Source: CACPJA01 sp964629335 (GTDB lineage: Bacteria; Pseudomonadota; Gammaproteobacteria; Steroidobacterales; UBA11654). From it: a stretch of DNA of 19,574 bases. Under the pieces are notes generated by a model. It searched no databases, was not told where the DNA came from, and was given only the letters and a program-made list of their open reading frames with translations. This document shows, one piece after another, positions 1-8,163 of this stretch (the stretch's first letter is position 1; the number at the start of each line of letters is the position of its first letter). The stretch is taken from assembly GCA_964629335.1 (NCBI GenBank), contig CAZVRH010000023.1, positions 1 through 19,574 on the forward strand, given 5' to 3'. The position numbers and the translations under genes were made by a program.

Positions 1-22
1 CTACCAATTCCGCCATCCCGGC
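1..22 (-). tRNA. tRNA-Leu, partial (5' end only)
   Basis: Read on the minus strand, this stretch begins GCCGGGATGGCGGAATTGG and ends at GTAG. That is the acceptor 5' strand, U8-equivalent position and start of the D arm of a class II tRNA of the leucine type. Only the first 22 bases lie in the window, so the anticodon, variable arm and 3' end cannot be seen and the isoacceptor is unknown. A tRNA-Leu gene diverging from queA is also known in Pseudomonas, which supports the call. The isotype rests on the D-arm pattern; tRNA-Ser is less likely. Confidence 0.82.
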
Positions 23-36
23 TAAATTCTTATGGC

Positions 37-65
37 AGAATACCTCTTGTTTATATGACAGTCTA
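37..65 (-). promoter_or_regulatory. Candidate promoter of the tRNA-Leu gene
   Basis: On the minus strand TAGACT (65-60) and TATTCT (42-37) are separated by 17 bases, each matching four of six consensus sigma-70 positions. The -10 box lies 14 bases before the mature tRNA 5' end, leaving room for a short leader to be trimmed by RNase P. It interlocks with the queA promoter on the other strand. Inferred from sequence only. Confidence 0.45.
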
Positions 66-76
66 TAGGTCATAAT
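47..76 (+). promoter_or_regulatory. Candidate queA promoter giving a leaderless mRNA
   Basis: TTGTTT (47-52) and CATAAT (71-76) are 18 bases apart, a plausible sigma-70 promoter. Transcription would start six to eight bases after the -10 box, at about 83, which is the A of the queA start codon. No Shine-Dalgarno sequence sits at the usual distance before that ATG. Together these suggest a leaderless or nearly leaderless transcript for the queA-tgt-yajC-secDF unit. Confidence 0.45.
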
Positions 77-82
77 CTTTTC

Positions 83-1102
83 ATGACCTTCAACGACTTT
101 CACTTTACTGTGCCTGCGCACCTGATCGCTCAGAATCCACTAAAGGAAAGAGATGCATCCAGGCTGCTCCAAGTCCGTGATGATGAGTTTATTGATCATC
201 AATTTACCCATCTTGCTCACCTAATAAACGAAAACGACCTGTTGGTTCTAAATAACACCAGAGTGCTCCCTGCTAGGTTATTTGGTAGAAAAAAATCTGG
301 AGGTAAAGTGGAAATACTGTTTGAGCGAAAGGTAGACGACTGCCGGTTCCTCGCTCAACTAAAGTTCAATGGCAATATCAGGCCGGATACAGAACTCTTG
401 GTGGGCAACACTGAAAATCTAGTGGTATTAGACAGACAGAGTCAATTTTTCTTATTAAGGTCCAGTAAACCCATAATGGAGATTTTGGATACATTAGGTT
501 CGGTTCCATTGCCACCGTATATTAAGAGGGAATCTGTATCTGAGGATCAAAAAAGATATCAGACAATATATGCATTAAATCCCGGTGCTGTGGCAGCCCC
601 TACCGCTGGATTACACTTAACGGATGGTTTATTACAAAAAATAAAATCCAGCGGCATCGGTGTTGGTTTTTTGACATTGCATGTTGGTGCAGGAACCTTT
701 TTGCCGGTGAGAAAAGAACAATTGGAAACTAAAAAATTACATAAAGAACAATTTATCGTCAATGCTGATTTATGCGAACAAATTAAGAAAGTAAAATCCA
801 ATCAGGGCAGGGTTATTGCTGTTGGTACCACGGTGGTTAGAGCTTTGGAGAGTCTAGGTCAGCAAGGTAAGATCGAACCTATTGAGGGAGAAACAGACAT
901 TTTTATTACGCCCGGTTTTAAATTCAAAGTTGTCGATGCTATGGTCACTAACTTCCATCTTCCAGGATCGTCATTAATCATGCTAGTTTCGGCTTTCGCT
1001 GGCAGAGAAACCATTTTAAAATCATACCGGCATGCAATAAAAAATAATTATCGCTTTTTTAGTTACGGTGACGCCATGTTTTTAGAGAAACAAACACAAT
1101 GA
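83..1102 (+). CDS. queA: S-adenosylmethionine:tRNA ribosyltransferase-isomerase QueA
   Basis: QueA transfers and isomerises the ribosyl group of S-adenosylmethionine onto preQ1 in position 34 of tRNAs with GUN anticodons, giving epoxyqueuosine, the second-last step of queuosine synthesis. The 339-residue product is close to the usual 340-356. Family signatures are visible in order: the N-terminal segment ending in NNTRVLPARLFGRK, PPYIKRE, GAVAAPTAGLHLT near residue 170, LHVGAGTFLPVR near 200, VVDAMVTNFHLPGSSL and the C-terminal YRFFSYGDAMFL. The ATG at 83 aligns with the E. coli N-terminus, so a further upstream start is unlikely. Its last four bases overlap the start of tgt (ATGA at 1099), indicating translational coupling with the enzyme acting before it in the pathway. 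Confidence 0.97.
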   Translation: MTFNDFHFTVPAHLIAQNPLKERDASRLLQVRDDEFIDHQFTHLAHLINENDLLVLNNTRVLPARLFGRKKSGGKVEILFERKVDDCRFLAQLKFNGNIRPDTELLVGNTENLVVLDRQSQFFLLRSSKPIMEILDTLGSVPLPPYIKRESVSEDQKRYQTIYALNPGAVAAPTAGLHLTDGLLQKIKSSGIGVGFLTLHVGAGTFLPVRKEQLETKKLHKEQFIVNADLCEQIKKVKSNQGRVIAVGTTVVRALESLGQQGKIEPIEGETDIFITPGFKFKVVDAMVTNFHLPGSSLIMLVSAFAGRETILKSYRHAIKNNYRFFSYGDAMFLEKQTQ

Positions 1103-2208
1103 AGTTTAGATTGTTACATGAAGATCAAGCTGCTCGAGTCGGCAAAATTGAGTTTAAACGAGGGATTATCAATACCCCTATATTTATGCCTGTTGGTACC
1201 TACGGTACTGTGAAAACCATGACTCCTGTTGAGTTGATGGATATCGGTGCTGAGATTATCCTTTCTAATACTTATCACCTTATGATAAGACCTGGCGAGG
1301 ACATTATTCATTCACACAACGGTTTACATAATTTTATGGCTTGGGAAAAGCCAATTTTGACGGATTCAGGCGGTTTTCAAATTTGGAGTTTATCTAAGAA
1401 AAGAACAATCACTGAGGAATACGTGGAATTTGACTCTCCAGTAAACGGCGACATGATTCGGCTTACACCGGAGAAGGCGATGCACATTCAGAGAACTTTA
1501 GGTAGTGATATTCAAATGGTTCTGGATGAGTGTACTCATTACCCAGCGACCAAGGAGGAAGCCCTGAAATCAATGAAAAGATCTGAACAATGGGCATCAA
1601 GGAGTTTTGCATCGTATCAAGATTTGAAGCAAGACTCAGATAGCGCAATTTTTGGGATTATCCAAGGAGGAATGTTTGGAGATTTAAGATTAGAAAATTT
1701 GGACTATCTTTCATCGATTAATTTCGATGGATTAGCTATTGGGGGTTTATCGGTTGGCGAAAGCGTAAGTGAAAGAATGGTCGTTCTGGAGATATTAATG
1801 CCGGCAATGCCGAAAAACATTCCCAGATACTTAATGGGATTAGGGACACCGTTGGATATCATTAATGCGGTCGAAGTTGGGGTCGATATGTTTGATTGCG
1901 TGATTCCCACTAGGCACGCAAGAAACGGTCAAATTTACACGCACAGAGGCGTTGTAAGAATTAAGAACGCTCAATACGCAGATGACTTAAGACCGGTGGA
2001 TGAAGACTGCGGTTGTTACAGCTGTAACAACTTTTCACGTTCATATATAAGGCACCTATTTAATTGTAATGAAATACTAGGTGCACGATTGGCAACAATA
2101 CATAACATTAGTTTTTATTTAGGTTTGATGGACGCTATCCGTGAAGCTATAACTGGGAATTCTTTTAAAGAATTTAAGAAAAGTTTCACAGAGAGGTATC
2201 AGCAATAA
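1099..2208 (+). CDS. tgt: Queuine/preQ1 tRNA-guanine transglycosylase Tgt
   Basis: Tgt exchanges guanine 34 for preQ1 in the anticodon of tRNA-Asp, -Asn, -His and -Tyr; QueA then completes the side chain. The protein is 369 residues (E. coli 375). The base-binding motif DSGGFQ has Asp89. GGL sits in LAIGGLSVGE near 215. The nucleophile is Asp266 in MFDCVIPTRHARNG. The zinc site is complete, with Cys304, Cys306 and Cys309 in CGCYSC and His335 in LATIHN. FGIIQGG near 185 and VLDECTHYPA near 141 are also standard. It starts inside the queA stop (ATGA), so the two are almost certainly cotranscribed. A 49-base gap follows before yajC. Confidence 0.97.
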   Translation: MKFRLLHEDQAARVGKIEFKRGIINTPIFMPVGTYGTVKTMTPVELMDIGAEIILSNTYHLMIRPGEDIIHSHNGLHNFMAWEKPILTDSGGFQIWSLSKKRTITEEYVEFDSPVNGDMIRLTPEKAMHIQRTLGSDIQMVLDECTHYPATKEEALKSMKRSEQWASRSFASYQDLKQDSDSAIFGIIQGGMFGDLRLENLDYLSSINFDGLAIGGLSVGESVSERMVVLEILMPAMPKNIPRYLMGLGTPLDIINAVEVGVDMFDCVIPTRHARNGQIYTHRGVVRIKNAQYADDLRPVDEDCGCYSCNNFSRSYIRHLFNCNEILGARLATIHNISFYLGLMDAIREAITGNSFKEFKKSFTERYQQ

Positions 2209-2257
2209 ATGTTTCTGTGTCATAATTGCACATCTATTTTTTCTCAGAGGGAGCAAA

Positions 2258-2581
2258 ATGAGTATATTGATTGAAAATGCCTGGGCACAAGATGCAGCAG
2301 CAGGGAATCCTGTTCTCAGCTTTCTGCCCTTGATAATTATTTTTGTCGTTTTTTATTTTTTACTTATCAGGCCCCAATCTAAGAAACAAAAAGAACATCA
2401 AGAGATGATCACTTCATTAGAGGTCGGCAATGAAGTTGTCACAGCAGGAGGCATCCTAGGTAAAATAAAAGAGATCAATGATCAGTATGTGCATGTTCAA
2501 ATATCAGCGGATGTGGTTATCAAGGTACAAAGGCATACAATCGGTTCTTTGCTGCCAAAAGGCACCATAAAAAAAGGTTGA
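2258..2581 (+). CDS. yajC: Sec translocase accessory subunit YajC
   Basis: YajC is a small inner-membrane protein that joins SecD and SecF in an accessory complex of SecYEG. The 107-residue product has a short N-terminal periplasmic segment, one hydrophobic helix at about residues 21-38 (LPLIIIFVVFYFLLI), the conserved RPQ and a charged KKQKEHQEM stretch. A small cytoplasmic domain follows, with VGNEVVTAGGILGKI. A strong ribosome binding site, AGAGGGAG (2246-2253), lies five bases before the ATG. It sits directly before secD with seven bases between, the classical yajC-secD-secF order. Confidence 0.95.
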   Translation: MSILIENAWAQDAAAGNPVLSFLPLIIIFVVFYFLLIRPQSKKQKEHQEMITSLEVGNEVVTAGGILGKIKEINDQYVHVQISADVVIKVQRHTIGSLLPKGTIKKG

Positions 2582-2588
2582 GCTTTTT

Positions 2589-4433
2589 ATGAATCAGTAT
2601 CCATTATGGAAAAATGCTTTAGTAGTTATTGTGATCCTCCTCGGAACACTTTTTGCACTGCCTAATTTCTATGGCGAAGATCCCGCTTTAATAATCTCTA
2701 AAGAAAGTGGTGAGATTTTTAATGAAACTGAATTGAAAGATGTTGAAGCTTTTCTATTGAGCCGAGAATCCTCTTTTACTTCAGTTAATAATAAAAATGG
2801 AGATCTATTAATTCGTTTTACTAATGTCGAGAGCCAGATTGATGCTAGTGACCGCTTACGGTCTTATCTGGGAAGGTTTTCAACCGTGGCTTTGACATTT
2901 GCCCCCAGAATGCCAAGCTGGATTCAACGGCTTGATTTGAATCAAATGAGCCTGGGTCTCGATCTGAGAGGGGGAGTGTATTTTAAATTTGAAGTGGATC
3001 TAGATGCAGCAATCCAACAGAGGCTTGATCAATACATCACTGATATTAATAAATCACTTATTGATCAGAGAATACGACGAAGTATTAGAAAAGACGGCAA
3101 TAATCTTAGGATTGAGTTGGCTGAGGCAGAAGATTACAACCAGGTAAGACGCTCTGTCAGAGAGATCGATAACTTGCTTGAGATTACAAATGCTTCATCT
3201 GGAACCCAAACAGTGATGGTTGTAAACATGACCGATGATCAGCTCAAACAAAGACGAGATTTTGCTATACAGCAAAATATTCTAACCATGAGGAACCGAG
3301 TAAATGAATTGGGTGTGGCCGAGCCAATTGTACAAAGACAAGGTCTTGATCGCATTGTGGTCCAACTTCCAGGTGTTCAGGATCCTACCCAAGCTGAAAG
3401 AATATTAGGCGCAACGGCAACATTAGAATTTCGTTTGGTTTGCGAGAATGAAAATGCTTTTGAAGCTGAAGAAAAGGGTCGAGCTCCGATTGGCTGTGAT
3501 CTTTTTGAGGATAGGTCAGGTAACCCAGTTTTATTGAAGAAAAAAGCGATTGTTACAGGCAATCAGTTGATTGACGCCTCACAGTCTTTTTCTCAAGGAA
3601 GACCGGCAGTTTCTATCCGCTTAGACGCCAAAGGATCTAAATCGATGTTGGAAACCACTAAAAAGAACTTAAATAAACCTATGGCTGTTTTGTTTGTTCA
3701 GCAACGTCAGGAAACTATAGAACAAGACGGCGACTTCTTTAATCGATCTGTGCTTGATAAAGAAGTGATCAATATTGCTACCATCAGGGGGGTCTTCAGT
3801 AGCCAGTTCGAAATCACCGGGTTAACTTCTTTTGAGGCTAAAGACCTCGCAATTTTACTCAGAGCCGGGGCTTTAGCGGCGCCTATCTTTAAGGTTGAAG
3901 AAAAGACTATAGGACCAAGTTTGGGTCAGGATAATATCGATAAAGGTTTTGCAGCTATTGTCACCGGATTGATAGCCATTATTATTTTTATGATTCTTTA
4001 TTATAAGGGCTTTGGTTTAATTGCAAACATTGGTTTGTTGGTAAATTTGACTCTCATTGTGGCTTTACTTTCAGTGTTACAGGCTTCGCTCACACTCCCC
4101 GGGATTGCTGGTATTGTTTTGACGGTAGGCATGGCAGTGGATGCCAATGTCCTTATTTTTGAGAGAATTAGAGAAGAATTGAGAAACGGCAATTCACCTC
4201 AGGCTAGTATAGCCGCAGGCTACCAAAAAGCTTTTGGCACAATCGCTGATGCCAATATCACCACTCTAATTGCTGCTCTGGTGCTTTTTACTTTCGGCAC
4301 AGGACCCATTAAGGGATTTGCTGTGACCCTATCCTTGGGAATACTAACCTCACTCTTTACAGCAATCGTTGCTTCAAGAGCAGTGGTGAATTTCATCTAT
4401 GGCAATAAGACGATTGAGAAATTAAGGATTTAA
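2589..4433 (+). CDS. secD: Protein translocase subunit SecD
   Basis: SecD, with SecF, uses the proton motive force to help pull preproteins across the inner membrane after SecA-driven insertion. The 614 residues match the E. coli length (615). An N-terminal membrane helix at about 8-27 leads into a large periplasmic region. The conserved SLGLDLRGGVYFKFEVD starts at 121, and IVQRQGLDRIVVQLPGVQD lies near 245. A C-terminal five-helix RND-type membrane domain covers about 450-605 and includes VGMAVDANVLIFERIREEL, with Asp518 of the conserved DANV motif. It follows yajC by seven bases and has no strong Shine-Dalgarno sequence (GAGCTTTTT precedes the ATG), which fits coupling to yajC. Confidence 0.97.
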   Translation: MNQYPLWKNALVVIVILLGTLFALPNFYGEDPALIISKESGEIFNETELKDVEAFLLSRESSFTSVNNKNGDLLIRFTNVESQIDASDRLRSYLGRFSTVALTFAPRMPSWIQRLDLNQMSLGLDLRGGVYFKFEVDLDAAIQQRLDQYITDINKSLIDQRIRRSIRKDGNNLRIELAEAEDYNQVRRSVREIDNLLEITNASSGTQTVMVVNMTDDQLKQRRDFAIQQNILTMRNRVNELGVAEPIVQRQGLDRIVVQLPGVQDPTQAERILGATATLEFRLVCENENAFEAEEKGRAPIGCDLFEDRSGNPVLLKKKAIVTGNQLIDASQSFSQGRPAVSIRLDAKGSKSMLETTKKNLNKPMAVLFVQQRQETIEQDGDFFNRSVLDKEVINIATIRGVFSSQFEITGLTSFEAKDLAILLRAGALAAPIFKVEEKTIGPSLGQDNIDKGFAAIVTGLIAIIIFMILYYKGFGLIANIGLLVNLTLIVALLSVLQASLTLPGIAGIVLTVGMAVDANVLIFERIREELRNGNSPQASIAAGYQKAFGTIADANITTLIAALVLFTFGTGPIKGFAVTLSLGILTSLFTAIVASRAVVNFIYGNKTIEKLRI

Positions 4434-4434
4434 G

Positions 4435-5355
4435 ATGTTCAAGACCACAATTAAATTTCTCTCAATTCGCCGTTTTACAACAATTTTATCGATGGTCTTA
4501 ATGGTTCTTTCAGCAACCTCTCTGGTCACGCGAGGTCTTAATCCAGGTATAGATTTTACAGGTGGATTCCAGATAGAAGTTAGTTTTAAAGAAGCGCCTC
4601 AAATTGAACAGGTAAGAGCAGATCTTTCAAGATCGGGTTTCGAGGATGCAATTGTCCAAAACTCTGGATCAGCAACAGATCTTATGATTAGAATTGCCCC
4701 GAGAGAAGGAGTAGATTCCAGAAGGGTAGGGAACCTGATTATTGAAGGTGTAAGTCAATCGTCCAGTTCGGTTGAACTTTTGGGCTCTGATTATGTAAGC
4801 GCACAAGTAGGAGAGGAGCTTACTGAACAAGGTGGGCTGGCCATGATCTTCGCTTTAATTATGATTATGATTTACATTGTGTTTCGGTTTCAATGGAAGT
4901 TTTCAATCGGTGCCGTTATTGCTTTGATTCATGACGTTCTTATCACACTAGGTGTATTCTCATTCTTTCAGATAACCTTTGATCTGGCTGTGCTTGCAGC
5001 GATTTTGGCTGTGGTTGGATACTCTCTTAATGACACCATTGTTATTTTTGATCGTATTAGGGAAAATTTTCGTTCCATGAGAAGAGCTGAAACCATCGAG
5101 ATTCTCAATGCTTCGATCACACAAACTATCAGTCGAACCATGATCACTAGTTCAACCACTTTAATGGTCTTGTTGTCCCTTTATTTCATGGGTGGACAGT
5201 CCTTATCTGGTTTTTCAGTGGCCTTAATTATCGGTGTATTAATTGGAACCTATTCTTCAATTTTTGTTGCTTCCACAAGCATCTTTTATTTAGATATCTC
5301 CACCACTGACCTCTTACCCTCGAAACGGGAGGAGGTTGATGATGGAATGCCTTAG
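4435..5355 (+). CDS. secF: Protein translocase subunit SecF
   Basis: SecF is the partner of SecD in the inner-membrane SecDF complex. The 306-residue product has a first membrane helix at about 12-31 and the conserved GLNPGIDFTGG (34-44). A periplasmic domain follows, and then a five-helix bundle from about 133 to 285 containing YSLNDTIVIFDRIRENFR, the family's proton-path region. Its start lies one base after the secD stop, with AAGGAT just upstream inside the end of secD serving as ribosome binding site. It is the last gene of the rightward group; its stop codon is only ten bases from the stop of the opposing suhB. No clear terminator hairpin lies between them. Confidence 0.97.
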   Translation: MFKTTIKFLSIRRFTTILSMVLMVLSATSLVTRGLNPGIDFTGGFQIEVSFKEAPQIEQVRADLSRSGFEDAIVQNSGSATDLMIRIAPREGVDSRRVGNLIIEGVSQSSSSVELLGSDYVSAQVGEELTEQGGLAMIFALIMIMIYIVFRFQWKFSIGAVIALIHDVLITLGVFSFFQITFDLAVLAAILAVVGYSLNDTIVIFDRIRENFRSMRRAETIEILNASITQTISRTMITSSTTLMVLLSLYFMGGQSLSGFSVALIIGVLIGTYSSIFVASTSIFYLDISTTDLLPSKREEVDDGMP

Positions 5356-5365
5356 ATCAAACTGT

Positions 5366-6178
5366 CTAGAGTGAATAGAGTTTTTCTAAACGGTCATCGT
5401 ATTTAGAAACAATCTCACACATTGGTTCAAAAATATGTCGGTTGCCGCATACAATGCTACCGCTATCAACGGCATCCTGTCCGGGTATCATACTTTTAAT
5501 TAATCCACCCGATTCCTGAATTAATAGGACGCCGGCTGCAACATCCCACGGTTTAAGACCAAATTCCCAAAAACCGTCATACCGACCTGAGGCCACATAA
5601 GCCAGATCTAGAGCTGCTGAACCCGGTCTTCTTATGGCTCCAACAATTCTGGTAAAGTCCACAAAAATATCCAAATACACCTCCATCCAATCGAATTGAT
5701 CACGATACGGAAATCCTGTGCCAAGGAGTGCTCCCTGAAGAGTTAGTTGTTTACTTACTCTAATCTTTCTGCCGTCAAGCTGACTACCCATGCCCCGAAT
5801 GGCAGTGAATAATTCTTGTCTTGAAGGATCATAGATGACCCCCAGTTCAAGTCTTCCCTTAATCTTTAAAGCGATGGCAACACAATAGACAGGGAATGAA
5901 TGAATGTAATTGGTGGTGCCATCGATTGGATCTATGATCCATAGATAATCTGATTCTTTTCCTTTGAGTCCTTGTTCTTCTCCAAGAATTGTGTGATCTG
6001 GGTATCGACTATGAATAATATCCACGATCGCTTTTTCAGCTTCTTCATCGACGTAAGTCACAAATTCATTGTAGGCTTTGGTTTTTATATCGCTGTGATT
6101 AATTCTTGCGAAATTAATTTGAGCAATATCCCCTGCCTTTCTTGCGGCCTTGACTGCGGTGTTTAAAAAAGCTTGCAT
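5366..6178 (-). CDS. suhB: Inositol-1-monophosphatase family protein SuhB
   Basis: SuhB is a magnesium-dependent inositol monophosphatase. In E. coli it also binds RNA polymerase and NusA in rRNA antitermination. The 270 residues (E. coli 267) contain the metal site Glu67-Glu68 in LGEEQG, the signature WIIDPIDGTTNYIHSFP with Asp83 and Asp86, and the C-terminal KPWDVAAGVLLIQESGG with Asp212. The N-terminal AVKAARKAGDIA matches the family. It is encoded opposite to secF and diverges from trmJ across a 97-base gap. The suhB-trmJ-isc neighbourhood is the same as in E. coli. The bases before its ATG hold no convincing Shine-Dalgarno sequence. Confidence 0.96.
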   Translation of the reverse strand: MQAFLNTAVKAARKAGDIAQINFARINHSDIKTKAYNEFVTYVDEEAEKAIVDIIHSRYPDHTILGEEQGLKGKESDYLWIIDPIDGTTNYIHSFPVYCVAIALKIKGRLELGVIYDPSRQELFTAIRGMGSQLDGRKIRVSKQLTLQGALLGTGFPYRDQFDWMEVYLDIFVDFTRIVGAIRRPGSAALDLAYVASGRYDGFWEFGLKPWDVAAGVLLIQESGGLIKSMIPGQDAVDSGSIVCGNRHIFEPMCEIVSKYDDRLEKLYSL

Positions 6179-6275
6179 GCTAAAATCTCAATCATGAATA
6201 AATAACTCAATGGAATATGTGTAGAATAACAAAACTTTTTAATCAAATGTTTTACTTTATTGGTAATTGTTCAAG

Positions 6276-6992
6276 ATGATAGTGAGTGAGAATATACAAT
6301 TTATCCTTGTTAGGCCTTCGCATCCAGGGAATATTGGCGCCGCGGCAAGAGCTATCGCGACTATGGGATTTAGTCAATTATCATTAGTGAGTCCTGGTGA
6401 GCACCCCCAACCCGAGTCTAGAGCTAGAGCTGCATCAGCACTTGATATTTTATTGGATGCAAGTGTTCATTATGACTTGGAAGGTGCCATTAGTGATTCT
6501 AGTTATGTGATTGGAACCACCGCAAGAGATCGAAGAATTAGTGTTCCAACTTCTTCAATCAGGAGTTTTGTTAATGAGATAGTGAGCAGATCCGAAAAGC
6601 AAAAAGTCTCCATTGTCTTCGGTCCAGAGACTTCAGGATTAAGTAACCAAGAAATTGATAAATGCAATCACCTGGTTTATATACCCTCCGTTGAAAAATA
6701 CTCCTCCCTTAATTTAGCTATGGCTGTTCAAGTGGTTGCCTATGAGATCAGAAGGGCTCTTGCTCAAGAGGAGAAGGTTGTAAATGATCGCAACTTGGCT
6801 TCTGGTCAGGACATGGAGTTGTTTTATCTGCACTTAAAAGAAGTTTTACTTGAAACCGGTTTTCTTAATCCTAGAAACCCTAAACAACTAATGAGAAGAT
6901 TAAGGGCGCTGTTTAACAGGGCAGAACTGGATGAGAATGAAGTAAATATTATGCGAGGCATACTCACTTCTTATCAAAAGCCTAAAGAGTAA
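6276..6992 (+). CDS. trmJ: tRNA (cytidine/uridine-2'-O-)-methyltransferase TrmJ
   Basis: TrmJ is a SPOUT-class enzyme that methylates the 2'-hydroxyl of nucleotide 32 in tRNA anticodon loops. Visible motifs are FILVRPSHPGNIGAAARAIA at the N-terminus, VIGTTARDRR, VFGPETSGLSNQEI, and the trefoil-knot signature with YSSLNLAMAVQVVAYEI, where SAM binds. A C-terminal helical extension is also typical. The start is ambiguous. I chose the ATG at 6276; a TTG at 6267 would add three residues, and a GTG at 6282 would align exactly with the E. coli N-terminus. None has a strong ribosome binding site. It heads a long rightward run and is followed after one to seven bases by iscS. In E. coli iscR stands between them; here it is missing. 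Confidence 0.94.
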   Translation: MIVSENIQFILVRPSHPGNIGAAARAIATMGFSQLSLVSPGEHPQPESRARAASALDILLDASVHYDLEGAISDSSYVIGTTARDRRISVPTSSIRSFVNEIVSRSEKQKVSIVFGPETSGLSNQEIDKCNHLVYIPSVEKYSSLNLAMAVQVVAYEIRRALAQEEKVVNDRNLASGQDMELFYLHLKEVLLETGFLNPRNPKQLMRRLRALFNRAELDENEVNIMRGILTSYQKPKE

Positions 6993-6999
6993 AGTGTCG

Positions 7000-8163
7000 A
7001 TGAATAAAGTATATCTAGATTACGCTTCAACAACCCCCATTGCAGAAGAGGTTAAAACAGACATGAAGTCTGTTTTGGATAAAGATCTCTTTGGTAACCC
7101 CTCTTCTTTGGATCATGAATTTGGAGCTGTCGTAAACGATTTGATTGATGCAGCCAGACTAGATATTGCGGCATTGATTCATGCTGATGCAAATGAGATT
7201 GTTTGGACGTCGGGAGCTACCGAGGCCAACAATTTAGCACTAATTGGTTTTTGTGAATTTAAAATGAAAGATAAACCATTAACCATTAGGTCTTCATTTA
7301 TTGAGCATAAATCGATTATCGAGTCTCTCATGGAGCTTAAAAAAAGGGGGCAACGAGTTGAATTTATTGCTCCCAATAAAGATGGTTACCTGGATTGTGA
7401 ATTGATCTCAAGAATTCTTGATGACGGTGTAGATCTCCTCAGTTGTATGCATATTAACAATGAAGTGGGGAGCGTGAATAATATTGCCTTAATAGGATCA
7501 ATGTGCAGAGAGAGGGGCACTATTTTTCATGTCGATGCAGCACAAAGTGTTGGCAAACTGCCTTTGAATGTAAGCGAAGATAATATTGATCTCATGTCAC
7601 TATCAGCTCATAAAATATATGGTCCAAAGGGAATAGGGGCGTTATTTATCAATCAAGCAACAGTTGGTCGACTCAAACCCTTAATTTTTGGAGGCGGTCA
7701 GGAGAGAGGAATAAGACCAGGGACTTTAGCGACCCACCAAATAGTCGGTATGGCATCGGCTGTTCGATTGGCTCAATCCTCTATGCAAAATGACCATCAA
7801 CATCTATCAAAATGCAGAGAATTATTTCTAGAATCAATCAAGAATATTGAAGGTCTTGGTATCAATGGCGATCCCGAGAATACTTACCCAGGAATTGTGA
7901 GTCTTTGCATTCCAGATTTAAATGCTGATAGCTTAATATTCGCAATGGATAAGTTAGCAATCTCAAAAGGATCAGCTTGTTCAACAGACAACGATGAACC
8001 CTCGCATGTTTTAAAATCGATGGGTCTATCCCAAAAAGAAATTAATGGCACCATCAGAATTAGTTTTGGACGAGACACTACGTTTCATGAGGTGGAGATT
8101 GCCTCATCTTCTCTCAAGGCTGCAATAGAGCACTTAAGGTTAATAAAAGGGGACATCAAATGA
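7000..8163 (+). CDS. iscS: Cysteine desulfurase IscS, with short C-terminus
   Basis: IscS is a PLP enzyme that takes sulfur from cysteine and passes it as persulfide to iron-sulfur and tRNA-thiolation partners. With the ATG at 7000 it has 387 residues. His103 (IEHKS) and the PLP lysine Lys205 (SAHKIYGPKGIGALF) are present. The mobile-loop cysteine is Cys327 (SKGSACSTDNDEPSHVL), and this loop makes it a group I enzyme. A GTG at 6994 would add two residues; the ATG gives MNKVYLDYASTTP, matching E. coli. The protein stops at about the place where E. coli IscS (404 residues) begins its last tail of about 17-20 residues, which carries SPLWEMYKQG and helps bind IscU. The catalytic machinery looks intact. 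Its stop overlaps the iscU-like start (ATGA). Confidence 0.95.
   Translation: MNKVYLDYASTTPIAEEVKTDMKSVLDKDLFGNPSSLDHEFGAVVNDLIDAARLDIAALIHADANEIVWTSGATEANNLALIGFCEFKMKDKPLTIRSSFIEHKSIIESLMELKKRGQRVEFIAPNKDGYLDCELISRILDDGVDLLSCMHINNEVGSVNNIALIGSMCRERGTIFHVDAAQSVGKLPLNVSEDNIDLMSLSAHKIYGPKGIGALFINQATVGRLKPLIFGGGQERGIRPGTLATHQIVGMASAVRLAQSSMQNDHQHLSKCRELFLESIKNIEGLGINGDPENTYPGIVSLCIPDLNADSLIFAMDKLAISKGSACSTDNDEPSHVLKSMGLSQKEINGTIRISFGRDTTFHEVEIASSSLKAAIEHLRLIKGDIK

Noticed and set aside
559..801. 80-codon open frame on the minus strand inside queA
   Set aside because: It is fully antisense to conserved QueA sequence, with no domain or initiation signal.
2221..2226. CATAAT as an internal promoter before yajC
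   Set aside because: No -35 partner at the right spacing, and the gene order suggests readthrough from tgt.
5351..5372. Possible terminator hairpin between secF and suhB (TAGA/TCTA)
   Set aside because: The stem is only about four base pairs and has no adjoining T-run, so it is not a credible intrinsic terminator.
6222..6227. TAGAAT as a -10 box for trmJ
   Set aside because: The -10 match is good, but the 16-18 bases upstream lead only to AT-rich sequence without a -35 match, so I do not call a promoter.
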